Below, piece by piece: positions 34,268-42,485 of a stretch of DNA of 42,485 nt. The translations under genes and the position numbers were made by a program. This stretch comes from Chloroflexota bacterium (GTDB lineage: Bacteria; Chloroflexota; Anaerolineae; Promineifilales; Promineifilaceae): assembly GCA_020631655.1 (NCBI GenBank), contig JAHDGV010000002.1, forward strand, positions 18,655 to 61,139, written 5' to 3'. Within the stretch, counting starts at the first letter, position 1. Every line of letters begins with the position of its first letter. A model generated the notes under the pieces. The model ran no database searches, was not told the origin of the DNA, and saw nothing but the letters and a program-made list of their open reading frames with translations.

Positions 34268-34312
34268 TGGGAGGACAAGTGTCTCTCAATCAAGAAAACA
34301 CTTGCCCTCCCA
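34268..34312 (-). terminator. strong hairpin between binding-protein and permease genes
   Basis: TGGGAGGACAAGTGT (34268-34282) faces ACACTTGCCCTCCCA (34298-34312). The single mismatch becomes a G-U pair in minus-strand RNA, giving a 15-bp stem with a 15-base loop. There is no clear U-tract, so it more likely protects the upstream binding-protein mRNA or causes partial termination. The rest of the 208-base gap holds nothing else recognisable. Confidence 0.6.
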
Positions 34313-34349
34313 GCAAAGACTAATCGATTAGATTAATCATTACGTCGTC

Positions 34350-36971
34350 TTACGGTGATGCTACAAACTCAAGTGAGCTTAAGCTTGGAAGAGCTACGCG
34401 TGTTGAGCTTACAACAACCTCTAAGCGGCTTGAGCCAGCTTCTAGGTCGCCAGTTACATCTGAACCGAGGGTAACTTGCCACAAACCATCTTCGATGGCA
34501 TCTGCTGAACCTTGGCCAACGAGGGCGCCGGTTGCGTCAAATAGCAAGTAGGTGACTTCGCTGATGTCAGCCATTGCGTATGGTGCACCATCGAAGCTAA
34601 CGATAACATCGAATACAGCTTCATCGCCGTTGGTTACACGGCCTGGACCGTCTAGTTCAACTTCTGCGATTGCAGGGGCCGCGAAGCGATCCCATTTGTT
34701 CGATGCATCTGGGTAAGCCGTGTTCCGTTGCAGGATCACGTTACCTTCAACTGGGAATGCACGTTGCAAGAAGAATGGTCCGGTTCCAATCCAGAAGTGA
34801 CCGCGTACGCGATTCCACTCAGCTAGATTTTCGTAACGGGCTGTTGCATCTTCTGCTGTTACAAATTGTCCCATAGTAGGTTCGTATGGAATGAATCCAG
34901 ATGCAATAGCACCTTCGATTCCTTCTTCTTCGTTACCGTTGAGCATGTTGCCCAAGATTTCAAGTGTTGGACCTGAAACGTAGCTCATGTGCTCGATTTC
35001 AGCCGTTGTTGATTTGTCGGCCGAGAATGCGGTTAGACCTTGGGTTTCAGCCATTACACCGATCGCCAAGTTGTGCCATGCACCTTCACCTTGGTTGTAT
35101 TGCGGCCACCAGGTTGCAACACCGTTTTCAGCGTCAAGAGACCAAGCATCGGTGTAGGTTTCAATCGTCAACGGATCCAATGAAAGAACGCGGGTTCCTT
35201 TGAAGGTTCCGATGAATGATTCAAACGCTGCAACTTGAGCTTCGTCATAGATTGCACTGGCTTCTTTAGCTTGATCAAATTGCATGATCATGCCCATCAC
35301 GAAGTCAGCTGGGCTGATTGCACTACCATCATGCCAAGTTACGGTTTCCCAAAGGTCAGCAGGATAGGTAACGGTGCTCTTGAGCAACGCTGTTTGTGTT
35401 TCGGTGAATTTCTCAGATGCGGTGATAAATGTTTGGGTTTCTGCATCCCAATCTACCCATGCATCATCTGGTACGGTAATTTCAGCAGCTGATTCAAGGG
35501 TTACCCAGTCAAGCGTTTTACCTACTGGCAAATCTTCTTGAGCGGTAACGGTTGCGCTTTCAATCCGTTGTGGAATTGCAAGACCAGTATGCGGATCAGG
35601 CAATGTACCAGCGTCGCCGGTTGCACGGATCAACGATTGGTCAAAGATCCAGTTAGAACCAGCGATTGGGTTCCAAGCTTCGGTCAAGATGCTTGGCATC
35701 GCCATGGTTACAGAACCACCAACTTCTTCGCCACGGCGCAGGGTGTATGGCCAGAAGCGAGAACCGCTGATACCACCAGAAAGGTCGGCCGACAATGAGA
35801 TTTCACTGCGATATGGCCAAGCTGATTGGAGGTCTACCAACCAAATGCGTTGTGATTCTTCCATCGCCAAAGGCAAGATGGCGCTAATCATTTCAGCACG
35901 TTCTTCGAGGGTTGAGTAGTCGCTGTCATTCAAACGTTGTGCTAAATCAGCAAATTCATCGCTGTTTTCATAAGCTTGGAACAACGGGAATGGAAGCCCA
36001 GCTGCAGTTTGGAAGAATTGCCAGTTACCACCTACGTCACGGCTAATGGCTGTAGATATCCAGCCGCCGGTGTAGTAGTTGAATGCACAGTCGCTAGGCT
36101 CGCCGCGCAACCAGATTGGTGAAGCGTCGGCCGAGCTTTTGTAGTCACGAAGAACGGTGAAACCGATATCTTCCAATTGGTCAGCAACATAGTCACCGAT
36201 TTCAGTACGTTGGTCTTCTGTACGGATCAAACCGCTCAATTCGATTGGCGCACCGTTGAAGTTCCAAACGCCATCTACCAATTCAGCACCCATAGCTTCC
36301 ATCTCGGTTGCGATGGTAGCAGCGGCTGCTTCTTGGTTGAATGCATATTGTGCTTCGATAGCTCGGATGTCGGCAGCAAAACGGCCGCGGTCAGCTGAAG
36401 CAGCGTTGATTGCCACGTACCGTGGGGTTGCAAGGCCACCCATAATTTCAGTAGCGATAAAATCACGATCAACCAATTGGTTCATTGCTTCGCGGATTGC
36501 CGCGTTAGCAAATGGGTTCATCACACCTTCGTCAGCGCAGGCTGCAGGGTTAAACGAAATTTCGTAGTAAAGGCCGAATGATTGAACACTATCGATCGCA
36601 TCAATTTCTTGAAGACGTGCAAACGAGGTTGGGTTACCGATGTCATCCGCAAAAACGTCGATATCACCTGCTTCTAGACGGCTGATAGCCGCATCTGCAT
36701 TTGCCTCTTCCAATACCACGACGGTATCAACCCAAGGACCATTCCGGTCAACGGGTACTGGGGTCGCTTCAACAACAACCTCAACAATTTTTTCTACTTC
36801 TACTTCCTTAACGACTTCGACCTCTTCAACAACTTCTTGAACGACTTCGACTTCGCGTGTGACTTCAACTTCCTTGATAACTTCTACTTCACGAACAACT
36901 TCTACGGGTTCGGCCGTACAAGCGATTAAAAGCAGAGTCAACAATGAAGTCACGAAAAACAATTTCTTCAT
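34350..36971 (-). CDS. ABC importer solute-binding lipoprotein, SBP family 5 (second operon)
   Basis: 873 residues, much longer than the usual 500-600. Lipobox LLIAC (Cys18) anchors it outside. Residues about 21-72 are a spacer of repeated Val-Glu-Val-Lys/Arg-Glu units ending in ATPVPVD. A two-lobed family-5 binding domain follows (about 80-765), with typical elements such as FAREALNQLVDRD-like INPAAC..AIREAMNQLVDRD and WETVTWHDGSAISPADFV. The last 100 residues look like an Ig-like beta sandwich (GRVTNGDEAVFDVIVSFDG). AAGGAG ribosome-binding site. It contains fewer CGGCCG sites than neighbouring genes, fitting high expression and different codon choice. Captures the substrate (peptide-type by family) for permeases B and C downstream. 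Confidence 0.9.
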   Translation of the reverse strand: MKKLFFVTSLLTLLLIACTAEPVEVVREVEVIKEVEVTREVEVVQEVVEEVEVVKEVEVEKIVEVVVEATPVPVDRNGPWVDTVVVLEEANADAAISRLEAGDIDVFADDIGNPTSFARLQEIDAIDSVQSFGLYYEISFNPAACADEGVMNPFANAAIREAMNQLVDRDFIATEIMGGLATPRYVAINAASADRGRFAADIRAIEAQYAFNQEAAAATIATEMEAMGAELVDGVWNFNGAPIELSGLIRTEDQRTEIGDYVADQLEDIGFTVLRDYKSSADASPIWLRGEPSDCAFNYYTGGWISTAISRDVGGNWQFFQTAAGLPFPLFQAYENSDEFADLAQRLNDSDYSTLEERAEMISAILPLAMEESQRIWLVDLQSAWPYRSEISLSADLSGGISGSRFWPYTLRRGEEVGGSVTMAMPSILTEAWNPIAGSNWIFDQSLIRATGDAGTLPDPHTGLAIPQRIESATVTAQEDLPVGKTLDWVTLESAAEITVPDDAWVDWDAETQTFITASEKFTETQTALLKSTVTYPADLWETVTWHDGSAISPADFVMGMIMQFDQAKEASAIYDEAQVAAFESFIGTFKGTRVLSLDPLTIETYTDAWSLDAENGVATWWPQYNQGEGAWHNLAIGVMAETQGLTAFSADKSTTAEIEHMSYVSGPTLEILGNMLNGNEEEGIEGAIASGFIPYEPTMGQFVTAEDATARYENLAEWNRVRGHFWIGTGPFFLQRAFPVEGNVILQRNTAYPDASNKWDRFAAPAIAEVELDGPGRVTNGDEAVFDVIVSFDGAPYAMADISEVTYLLFDATGALVGQGSADAIEDGLWQVTLGSDVTGDLEAGSSRLEVVVSSTRVALPSLSSLEFVASP

Positions 36972-37016
36972 TTTTAATCTCCTTATTTTAAATTTTGACT
37001 AAATGTCAATTGTTTC

Positions 37017-37092
37017 AAAAAAACATGCAGATCTTGCGGATAGTGCATGCAATTGATCTTATTAAGTGGCTCCCATAGGTGTCACCACCTAT
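37017..37092 (-). promoter_or_regulatory. structured leader with terminator ahead of second binding-protein gene
   Basis: On the minus strand an ATAGGTG-GTGA-CACCTAT hairpin (37075-37092; the loop is a GNRA tetraloop) is followed by GGGAGCCACTT. Next comes a terminator-like stem CATGCA/TGCATG (37024-37049) with an inner ATC/GAT helix and seven T residues (37017-37023). The ATG is 46 bases further. Part of the 324-base gap 36972-37295. It could be the upstream operon's terminator or an attenuator. TTGACA boxes at 37004-37009 and near 37247-37252 lack convincing -10 partners. Confidence 0.45.
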
Positions 37093-37295
37093 TAGAATGA
37101 TGACGATCTAAGTTTTATTTTGGTCTGGAATGAGGCTATGTTGGTTCAATAAAACTTTGGTATAAAAAATTAATTTTGAGTTTGCACGAGTCTCAATGTG
37201 TATCTCCACAATCTGTGAAATTATGTTGATTTCCTCGAGATAATATGTCAATTAACAACATTTTGCACGTACATCTAACTTAGTCTAACAACTGT

Positions 37296-38315
37296 TTAAA
37301 CAAGATCTGGTAATTTGCTTGATTTACCTTCATCCAACAGATGGCAAGCCGCATAGTGATCATCGCCATAATCCTTGAATTCTGGCTCTTCCGTTTTGCA
37401 TCTTGCAAATGCCAGCGGGCATCGAGTATGGAAGCGGCAACCAGACGGTGGATTGATTGGACTTGGGACGTCACCTTCTAAAATGATCCGTTTTTTGCGC
37501 TGTTTAGGGTCTGGGATGGGGATCGCAGACATGAGAGCCTGTGTATACGGGTGTAGAGGGTTTTGGAACAGGTCCCCTCTCGTAGCCATCTCGGCCATCT
37601 TGCCCAAATACATCACCCCAACCCGATCGCTAAAGTGCTCGACCACGCTTAAATTATGGGCAATGAACAGGTAGGTTAGCCCAAATTCATCTTGAAGTTC
37701 TTCAAGCAGGTTTAAAACCGAGGCCTGAATCGATACGTCTAACGCCGATACTGGCTCGTCACAAACGATAAACTTTGGATTTACAGCTAATGCGCGAGCA
37801 ATACCGATCCGCTGACGCTGACCGCCTGAAAATTCGTGGGGATAGCGGCGAGCGTGGTCGGCCCGCATACCTACCCGCGTCAACATTTGAACAACCAATT
37901 CGTACCGTTCTTCGGCCGTTTTGTTGGTGTGGATGCGGAGCCCTTCAGCGATACTTTCACCAATCGGCATACGTGGATCAAGTGATGAATACGGGTCCTG
38001 AAAGATAATCTGCATCTCTTGACGAAGCTCTTTGAGCTCGTTTTTAGGCAAAGTTGCCACATCAGTTCCATCAAACAACACTGAGCCTGACGTCGGTTCG
38101 ATTAAGCGTAAAATCGTACGGCCGGCCGTTGTTTTGCCACAGCCAGATTCGCCTACCAAGCCAAGAGATTCCCCTTCGTAGATATGAAAGCTAATATCAT
38201 CAACCGCTTTAACCCAGCCGGTTGTCCGTTGAAGCAAACCTGATTTGATAGGGAAATGCTTTTTGAGGTTCTTGACCTCAACTAAAACTTTTTTCTTTTT
38301 GGTCGTTTCGCTCAC
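37296..38315 (-). CDS. peptide-type ABC importer ATPase F (first operon)
   Basis: 339 residues beginning with GTG at 38315. Walker [10 protein letters not shown], signature FSGGQRQRI, Walker B FIVCDEP and switch FIAHNL mark the DppF/OppF group. The C-terminal extension carries CRFHTRC and later CHLLDE. The start overlaps the stop of ATPase D by 4 bases (GTGA). Closest in style to OppF-type proteins, distinct from the second operon's F protein, so the two operons are diverged rather than recent copies. Confidence 0.93.
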   Translation of the reverse strand: MSETTKKKKVLVEVKNLKKHFPIKSGLLQRTTGWVKAVDDISFHIYEGESLGLVGESGCGKTTAGRTILRLIEPTSGSVLFDGTDVATLPKNELKELRQEMQIIFQDPYSSLDPRMPIGESIAEGLRIHTNKTAEERYELVVQMLTRVGMRADHARRYPHEFSGGQRQRIGIARALAVNPKFIVCDEPVSALDVSIQASVLNLLEELQDEFGLTYLFIAHNLSVVEHFSDRVGVMYLGKMAEMATRGDLFQNPLHPYTQALMSAIPIPDPKQRKKRIILEGDVPSPINPPSGCRFHTRCPLAFARCKTEEPEFKDYGDDHYAACHLLDEGKSSKLPDLV

Positions 38316-39340
38316 GAGTTCCCCTTAGCTTGAATAGATTTTTCTTCAGACGTTGGCAGATCGTGCAACCAGCAACGAACTTCATGATTTTCTGAGACTG
38401 TTTTCAAATCTGGATCTTCCTCTTTGCAAATTTCCAGATCATTTTCGATGCGCGCCGCACAGCGAGGTGCAAATTTACAGCCGGTGGGTAAATTGATTAG
38501 GTTTGGCACAGATCCCGGGATCGAAACAAGTTCGCGGTCAACGTCTCCCAGAACCGGAGTAGCGCCGATGAGAGCGGCCGTGTACGGATGTTTTGGATTT
38601 TCGAACAGCTCGTTAACTTCGGCCGTTTCAACAACTCGTCCCGCATACATCACCACAACCCGGTCACATAATTCAGCCACAACTCCAAGGTCATGGGTGA
38701 TCAAAATGACGGCCGTATCCATCTGGGATTTTAGCTCACGGATCAGGTCGAGAATCTGCGCCTGAATGGTCACATCCAGCGCTGTAGTCGGCTCGTCCGC
38801 AATCAGTAGCTCAGGTACACATGCCAACGCCATAGCGATCATCACACGTTGCGCCATGCCACCCGACATTTCGTGCGGCCAAGCGGTATAGCGGTCTTCT
38901 GGAGATGGAATGCCTACTAGGGTCAAAAGCTCAATGGTCCGTTGTTTGGCCGCCTCACGATCCATGTTTTGATGAACGTGCAGAACTTCGGTTATCTGGT
39001 CACCCACACGGAAAACCGGATTTAGCGAGCTTTGCGGTTGCTGAAAGATCATCGATATGCGATTCCCGCGAATCTCTGAAAGTTCTGTTTGAGTCATCTT
39101 CGAGAGATCTTCGCCATCTAGCAAGACCTCACCTTCAACAATCCGGCCGGGTGCACCGACTAAGCCCATAATCGAAAGAGATGTGACGCTTTTGCCACAT
39201 CCAGACTCGCCCACAATGCCAAGCACCTCACCACGATTAACGTGGAAACTAACTCCGTCAACAGCCCGAACAACACCAGATTCTGTAAAAAACTGGGTTT
39301 TTAGATTGTTGACGTCAAGAATTTTCCTGTCTTTTTCCAT
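38312..39340 (-). CDS. peptide-type ABC importer ATPase D (first operon)
   Basis: 342 residues. Walker [10 protein letters not shown], signature MSGGMAQRV, Walker B LLIADEP and [12 protein letters not shown] match DppD/OppD. The C-terminal region has CKFAPRC...CKEE...CWLHDL. Starts 50 bases after the PsbP-like lipoprotein gene with only a weak ribosome-binding site, and is translationally coupled to ATPase F through a GTGA overlap. Confidence 0.93.
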   Translation of the reverse strand: MEKDRKILDVNNLKTQFFTESGVVRAVDGVSFHVNRGEVLGIVGESGCGKSVTSLSIMGLVGAPGRIVEGEVLLDGEDLSKMTQTELSEIRGNRISMIFQQPQSSLNPVFRVGDQITEVLHVHQNMDREAAKQRTIELLTLVGIPSPEDRYTAWPHEMSGGMAQRVMIAMALACVPELLIADEPTTALDVTIQAQILDLIRELKSQMDTAVILITHDLGVVAELCDRVVVMYAGRVVETAEVNELFENPKHPYTAALIGATPVLGDVDRELVSIPGSVPNLINLPTGCKFAPRCAARIENDLEICKEEDPDLKTVSENHEVRCWLHDLPTSEEKSIQAKGNS

Positions 39341-39390
39341 TCAAATATCCAAAAGACCTTGTGGGTCTAAATAATTTTTATTTAAAATTT

Positions 39391-40011
39391 TTACTCGTTA
39401 AACTCAACACTTTCAACGATGAGTTTAAAAAATAGCTCGTTGTCTGCCCAATCATCTGGTGGGGCGGTTGCGGAAAAAATGTATACGGCACCGCCGTTTG
39501 ATTCCGCACCAACAATCCAAGCCTCTTGAGAGATTTCATTGTTTTCGGGGTCGGCCTCAAAATTCATCCGAATTTGTTTGGCCGGCCGGCCGTCAAGCTC
39601 AAAATCTTCGATATCTCGTAAGGTGGCGTACCCGTCACGTTTGGGGCCAAAATCCAGATAGTGATTGAACTCACCTTCTAAGTTACCGTGAACACTGATG
39701 ATGGGAACCCGCAAGATGGCCAATAACGGGCCGGGATCATCGCCTACAATGGTTTCGGTTGGGCCAACCGCCATGAAGTTTTGTTGCGGGATAATAACAG
39801 ACCAGTCTGATGGGTAAAGGAAATCAATCGCCGCAGCATTTTCATGCTGTTTCATCCTAACTTCATCCCCGGAAGATGCATCTGTCTCAGAGATCCCATC
39901 ATCCTCCGTTTCAGTCGTAGATGGCGGAGGAGTGCCACAAGAAACGGTTGCTAGTGCCAGTAGGATGAACAGGGCGAATGCCACATATTTTTTAAGACTA
40001 TTTTTGATCAA
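39391..40011 (-). CDS. PsbP-like lipoprotein within the importer operon
   Basis: 206 residues starting at TTG 40011, 8 bases after the permease C stop. Lipobox TVSC (Cys25) predicts a lipid anchor outside the membrane. A short acidic linker precedes a domain of about 150 residues with IDFLYPSDWSV, a GYATLRDIEDFELDGRPAKQI stretch and a final FFKLIVESVEF. This is the pattern of PsbP/DUF1795-type small beta-alpha domains, which occur in many bacterial lipoproteins of unknown role. Its insertion between permease and ATPase genes is unusual and suggests an accessory role in the importer or a passenger under the same control. Confidence 0.75.
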   Translation of the reverse strand: MIKNSLKKYVAFALFILLALATVSCGTPPPSTTETEDDGISETDASSGDEVRMKQHENAAAIDFLYPSDWSVIIPQQNFMAVGPTETIVGDDPGPLLAILRVPIISVHGNLEGEFNHYLDFGPKRDGYATLRDIEDFELDGRPAKQIRMNFEADPENNEISQEAWIVGAESNGGAVYIFSATAPPDDWADNELFFKLIVESVEFNE

Positions 40012-40019
40012 TGAACGGC

Positions 40020-40946
40020 CTATTTTAGTTTTGGGTCGAGGGCGTCGCGCAATCCGTCACCAATAATAAACACGCACAACACGGTGATGGTGATCATAAT
40101 TCCGGCCGGCAAGATCAAATAATATTTGTCTGGCTCAAAAACATACTGCTGTGACTTTGTCAGCATGTTGCCCCAAGTTGGTGTCGGCGGCCGTACGCCA
40201 AACCCGATAAAGCTCAGGATCGCTTCGGCCAGCATCAAATTACCAACCGCACGGGCTGCCACAATAATTACCGTTGGGATCACATTGGGCAAAATGTGCT
40301 TCATGATGGTGTACATGTTTGATGCACCCAAAGCGGTTGAGGCCATGACGTACTCGCGCTCACGGAGAGAGAACACTTGGCCACGGACCAGCCGTGTGGT
40401 GAACGGCCAGGCTGTAAACCCAAAAATAATTACCAAAAGTGGCGGGGTAATCTCAAATAGCGCACCCAGAATCAGGAGCAGGTAAAGCTGAGGGATTGAG
40501 TTGAGCGTGTTGATTAACCACATAATGATGTCATCAACAAATCCGCCAAAGTAGGCCGCTACCATCCCTAAGGTAATCCCGATTGTCAGGATGAAAAAGG
40601 CACTAAAGAAACCGATGGCCAGAGAGATTCGGCCGGCGTAAATTAGCCGGGCAAACTGATCTTGGCCCAGGTCGTCTGCGCCCAAAAGGTGCTTGGCAGA
40701 AGGTGGCTCAAACTGCGCTAGCAGATCTGTGTCAAACGGATCAACCCCAAGTGCGTTGTTGATAGGTGTTGAGAGAAGGGATGCCGCTAAGATAATCCCG
40801 ATGACAATAATGGCTGCCATCGTGAGCTTATCGCGACGAATCCGGATAAGCGCAATTTGCCAAAAAGAAAGAGGTGCTTCGTCTTTTAAAGCCTCTTTTT
40901 GATTTTCTTCACGTAAAAGATCTTGAATTGATGCTGGAGTTGTCAT
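40020..40946 (-). CDS. peptide-type ABC importer permease C (first operon)
   Basis: 308 residues, normal for DppC/OppC, without the insertion seen in the second operon. N-terminal cytoplasmic helix, TM1 at about 42-62, then KHLLGADDLGQDQFARLIYAGR, the standard family motif, and five more membrane helices. EAA loop REYVMASTALGASNMY. GAGGATACC before the ATG is a good ribosome-binding site. Ends DALDPKLK, the usual DppC ending. Lies 17 bases after permease B. Confidence 0.94.
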   Translation of the reverse strand: MTTPASIQDLLREENQKEALKDEAPLSFWQIALIRIRRDKLTMAAIIVIGIILAASLLSTPINNALGVDPFDTDLLAQFEPPSAKHLLGADDLGQDQFARLIYAGRISLAIGFFSAFFILTIGITLGMVAAYFGGFVDDIIMWLINTLNSIPQLYLLLILGALFEITPPLLVIIFGFTAWPFTTRLVRGQVFSLREREYVMASTALGASNMYTIMKHILPNVIPTVIIVAARAVGNLMLAEAILSFIGFGVRPPTPTWGNMLTKSQQYVFEPDKYYLILPAGIMITITVLCVFIIGDGLRDALDPKLK

Positions 40947-40963
40947 GGTATCCTCAATAGCTA

Positions 40964-41953
40964 TTAACTTAGTCGAACTCGAGGATCGACCATCACGAGC
41001 AAAATATCCGTCAGCAAATTACCTGCAATAACTAAAACGGATGAGATGACGGTTACCGCCATGACCACTGGAAAATCTCGTTGAGATAAGGCTTCAAGGA
41101 CCATACGTCCCATTCCGGGCCAGTTAAAAATGCGCTCAACCACTACAGACCCACCCAATAAGGCGGTAATTGCAGGGCCAATAATCACCACAATGGGGAT
41201 GAGAGCATTGCGGGCCGCATGTTTGAAATAAACTTTGAAATTTGTTAGCCCTTTTGATTTGGCTGTCCGGACGTAGTCTTGCCCAAGAACCTCGAGGGTT
41301 TCAGCCCGCATGTAGCGTGACATAACGGCGATCCAGCCTACACCTAGAACAACGGTTGGCAAAATTAAATGTTGGATACGAACCCATAGGTTTACTGTTT
41401 CTGAACTTCGAATGGGGACCATGCCACCCAGCGGCAATATGCCCCACCTGACCCCAAACAGAATGATGAGCATGATGCCTAAAAAGAAGGAGGGGACGGC
41501 ATCAAATATGACAGACATAAAGCGGATGAGGTTGTCTGATAGTTTCCCCCTGAATATTGCGGAGATAATCCCAAGCGAGATACCCACTACTGTTCCAATG
41601 AGCATGGCTCCTACGGTTAATTGCAAAGTTGGGCCAATTTTCTCTGCATACATCTCAATTACCGGCCGGTCTTTACGGATGCTTGTGCCGAAGTCCCCAA
41701 AAATGATTCCTTGATTCGGGCATTCTCCGCTCCAATCCCCCACCATATAGAAGGTGTATTGTTGCCACAGCGGCCGGTCCAGACAAAGCTGCTGCCGCTT
41801 TAACTCTTTGTCTTCGGCCGTAAATGTTGGATCGAAGAACAGCATGTCGATCGGGTCACCGGGTGAAAACTGAACCATTAAAAAAGTAATGATCGTCACA
41901 CCCAGCAGAGTCGGAATTGTCTGTAAGAGGCGTCGAATTAAATAAGTTGTCAT
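40964..41953 (-). CDS. peptide-type ABC importer permease B (first operon)
   Basis: 329 residues, normal length for DppB/OppB. TM1 at about 9-29 with the typical QFSPGDPID following, an outside loop containing Cys residues (LCLDRPLWQQY...GECPNQG), then five membrane helices, EAA loop QDYVRTAKSKGLTNFK and the VDPRVRLS ending. AAGGATG is 12 bases before the ATG. First permease gene after the truncated binding-protein gene, separated by 338 bases with two strong hairpins. Confidence 0.94.
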   Translation of the reverse strand: MTTYLIRRLLQTIPTLLGVTIITFLMVQFSPGDPIDMLFFDPTFTAEDKELKRQQLCLDRPLWQQYTFYMVGDWSGECPNQGIIFGDFGTSIRKDRPVIEMYAEKIGPTLQLTVGAMLIGTVVGISLGIISAIFRGKLSDNLIRFMSVIFDAVPSFFLGIMLIILFGVRWGILPLGGMVPIRSSETVNLWVRIQHLILPTVVLGVGWIAVMSRYMRAETLEVLGQDYVRTAKSKGLTNFKVYFKHAARNALIPIVVIIGPAITALLGGSVVVERIFNWPGMGRMVLEALSQRDFPVVMAVTVISSVLVIAGNLLTDILLVMVDPRVRLS

Positions 41954-42124
41954 ATAAGGGTCACATCCTTCTAGAAAAATACAGATTTTGCTTCGTATTA
42001 TTCAACTTTTCTTAAAATTTTAGCTATTTATAAAGTAGCATAAACCGGATTACGGTCACGCGATATCGTCCGTTATGCTCTATTTAGAAATTAAACAGCG
42101 ATCACCATTTGATTTCTAAGCTTA

Positions 42125-42180
42125 AACATTAAGAGCTGTCTCCAAGGTAAATCTATACCCTAGGGACAGCTCTTAATGTT
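42125..42180. repeat. 16-bp perfect inverted repeat
   Basis: AACATTAAGAGCTGTC (42125-42140) is exactly mirrored by GACAGCTCTTAATGTT (42165-42180), with a 24-base centre. Outer GCTTAAACATT (42120-42130) can alternatively pair with AATGTTTAAGC near 42199-42209. It lies between the binding-protein and permease B genes, after the terminator at 42233-42268. Mutually exclusive pairings are possible. The AT-rich remainder of the gap (41954-42120) shows no clear feature. Confidence 0.5.
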
Positions 42181-42232
42181 GCACAGGTTTCTTTTCTAAA
42201 TGTTTAAGCCGCATGGTTTTCAGATGTTACTA

Positions 42233-42268
42233 CAAAAAAGGCAGGGTAGAAAACTTCTACCCTGCCTT
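42233..42268 (-). terminator. intrinsic terminator after binding-protein gene (first operon)
   Basis: On the minus strand AAGGCAGGGTAGA (42256-42268 complement) pairs with TCTACCCTGCCTT (42238-42250 complement), a 13-bp stem with a 5-base loop, followed by a run of T residues. It begins 23 bases after the binding-protein stop. Partial read-through would give more binding protein than permease. Confidence 0.75.
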
Positions 42269-42291
42269 GAGGGTTCAACTAAATTAGGAGA

Positions 42292-42485
42292 TTACTCTGC
42301 GGTAATAGCCCAATCTTGGATGTTGTAACGGAATGCCCATGGGTTTGGATCGATGTTGATCAAACGATCACGCCAAACTGCATTTGCTAAACCTACATAC
42401 AAGAAGTTGTATGGTACGTCGTTGTAGATCTCTTCTTGGTTGCTGTAGTAGAAAGGAGCACGCTCGCTTTCAACACAACCAGGAA
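42292..42485 (-). CDS. ABC importer solute-binding protein, C-terminal fragment (first operon)
   Basis: The last 63 residues or so of a protein whose start is outside the window, ending at TAA 42292-42294. The visible part (YNDVPYNFLYVGLANAVWRD, then INIDPNPWAFRYNIQDW) fits the C-terminus of family-5 peptide-binding proteins, where an NPW..RYNI-type strand packs on lobe I. Position ahead of permeases B and C confirms the role. No C-terminal Ig-like extension, unlike the second operon's binding protein. Confidence 0.8.
   Translation of the reverse strand, partial: PGCVESERAPFYYSNQEEIYNDVPYNFLYVGLANAVWRDRLINIDPNPWAFRYNIQDWAITAE

Noticed and set aside
36640-36840. Ser/Thr-rich plus-strand frame
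   Set aside because: Antisense shadow of the Val-Glu spacer of the binding protein; repetitive composition explains the open frame.
37060-37095. Cobalamin-like GCCACT element in the leader
   Set aside because: Only the short GCCACT matches; the rest of the cobalamin core is missing, so no known riboswitch is called.
29605-41953. Recent duplication of one ABC operon into two
   Set aside because: Gene order is the same, but the proteins differ widely in length and sequence and the accessory genes differ, so they are old paralogues.

Overview
The window reads as chromosomal DNA of a bacterium from the phylum Chloroflexota, probably of the Anaerolineae type. This is inferred from style, because no 16S gene is present. 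The signs are Thr/Pro-rich linkers just outside membrane segments in several proteins, a STAND-ATPase regulator, membrane Ser/Thr kinase and histidine kinase genes, and lipoprotein solute-binding proteins with a Val-Glu spacer after the lipobox. DNA composition is moderate, but the palindrome CGGCCG occurs at striking density in all reading frames and between genes. I saw no tRNA, rRNA, CRISPR array, transposase or phage gene.

Layout. 1-4736 (minus): two tandem, translationally coupled PMT-like membrane glycosyltransferase genes, the second cut by the window edge. 4993-9404 (plus): a STAND/TPR regulator and oligoendopeptidase F, separated by an inverted repeat. 9417-9570: a REP/MITE-like repeat. 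9574-16351 (minus): a tryptophan operon, trpE-trpS-lipoprotein-trpG-trpD-trpC, behind a sigma70-type promoter and a T-box leader whose specifier reads UGG (Trp). Three of its gene junctions carry a GCTGA-rich imperfect palindrome. 16357-18912 (minus): a sensor histidine kinase with a nidogen-like sensor region. 19149-25404 (plus): aroB, a membrane Ser/Thr kinase, lysS, and an unusual Mrr-nuclease/TM/CBM9-like fusion. 25423-29330 (plus): DUF427 protein, an MDR dehydrogenase, a divergent 6-pyruvoyl-tetrahydropterin synthase homologue, a GT4 glycosyltransferase and a methyltransferase in tight succession. 29397-42485 (minus): two consecutive peptide-type ABC importer operons with the same order (binding protein, permease B, permease C, ATPase D, ATPase F). 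One has an extra PsbP-like lipoprotein and the other a small two-TM protein.

How it fits together. The trp operon joins three Trp-branch steps (trpEG, trpD, trpC) with the enzyme that consumes Trp (trpS), so one tRNA-Trp-sensing leader would tune both. trpF, trpA and trpB are not here; aroB supplies the common aromatic pathway nearby. The two importers plus PepF suit an organism that takes up and degrades peptides. In both importer operons a strong hairpin lies between the binding-protein gene and the permeases, a common way to make more binding protein than membrane channel.

Best candidates for something undescribed: the MDR-PTPS-GT4-methyltransferase cassette (possible glycosylated/methylated pterin or related small molecule), the Mrr-TM-CBM9 fusion, the CGGCCG palindrome, the palindromic repeat family in the trp operon, and a structured leader ahead of the second binding-protein gene.
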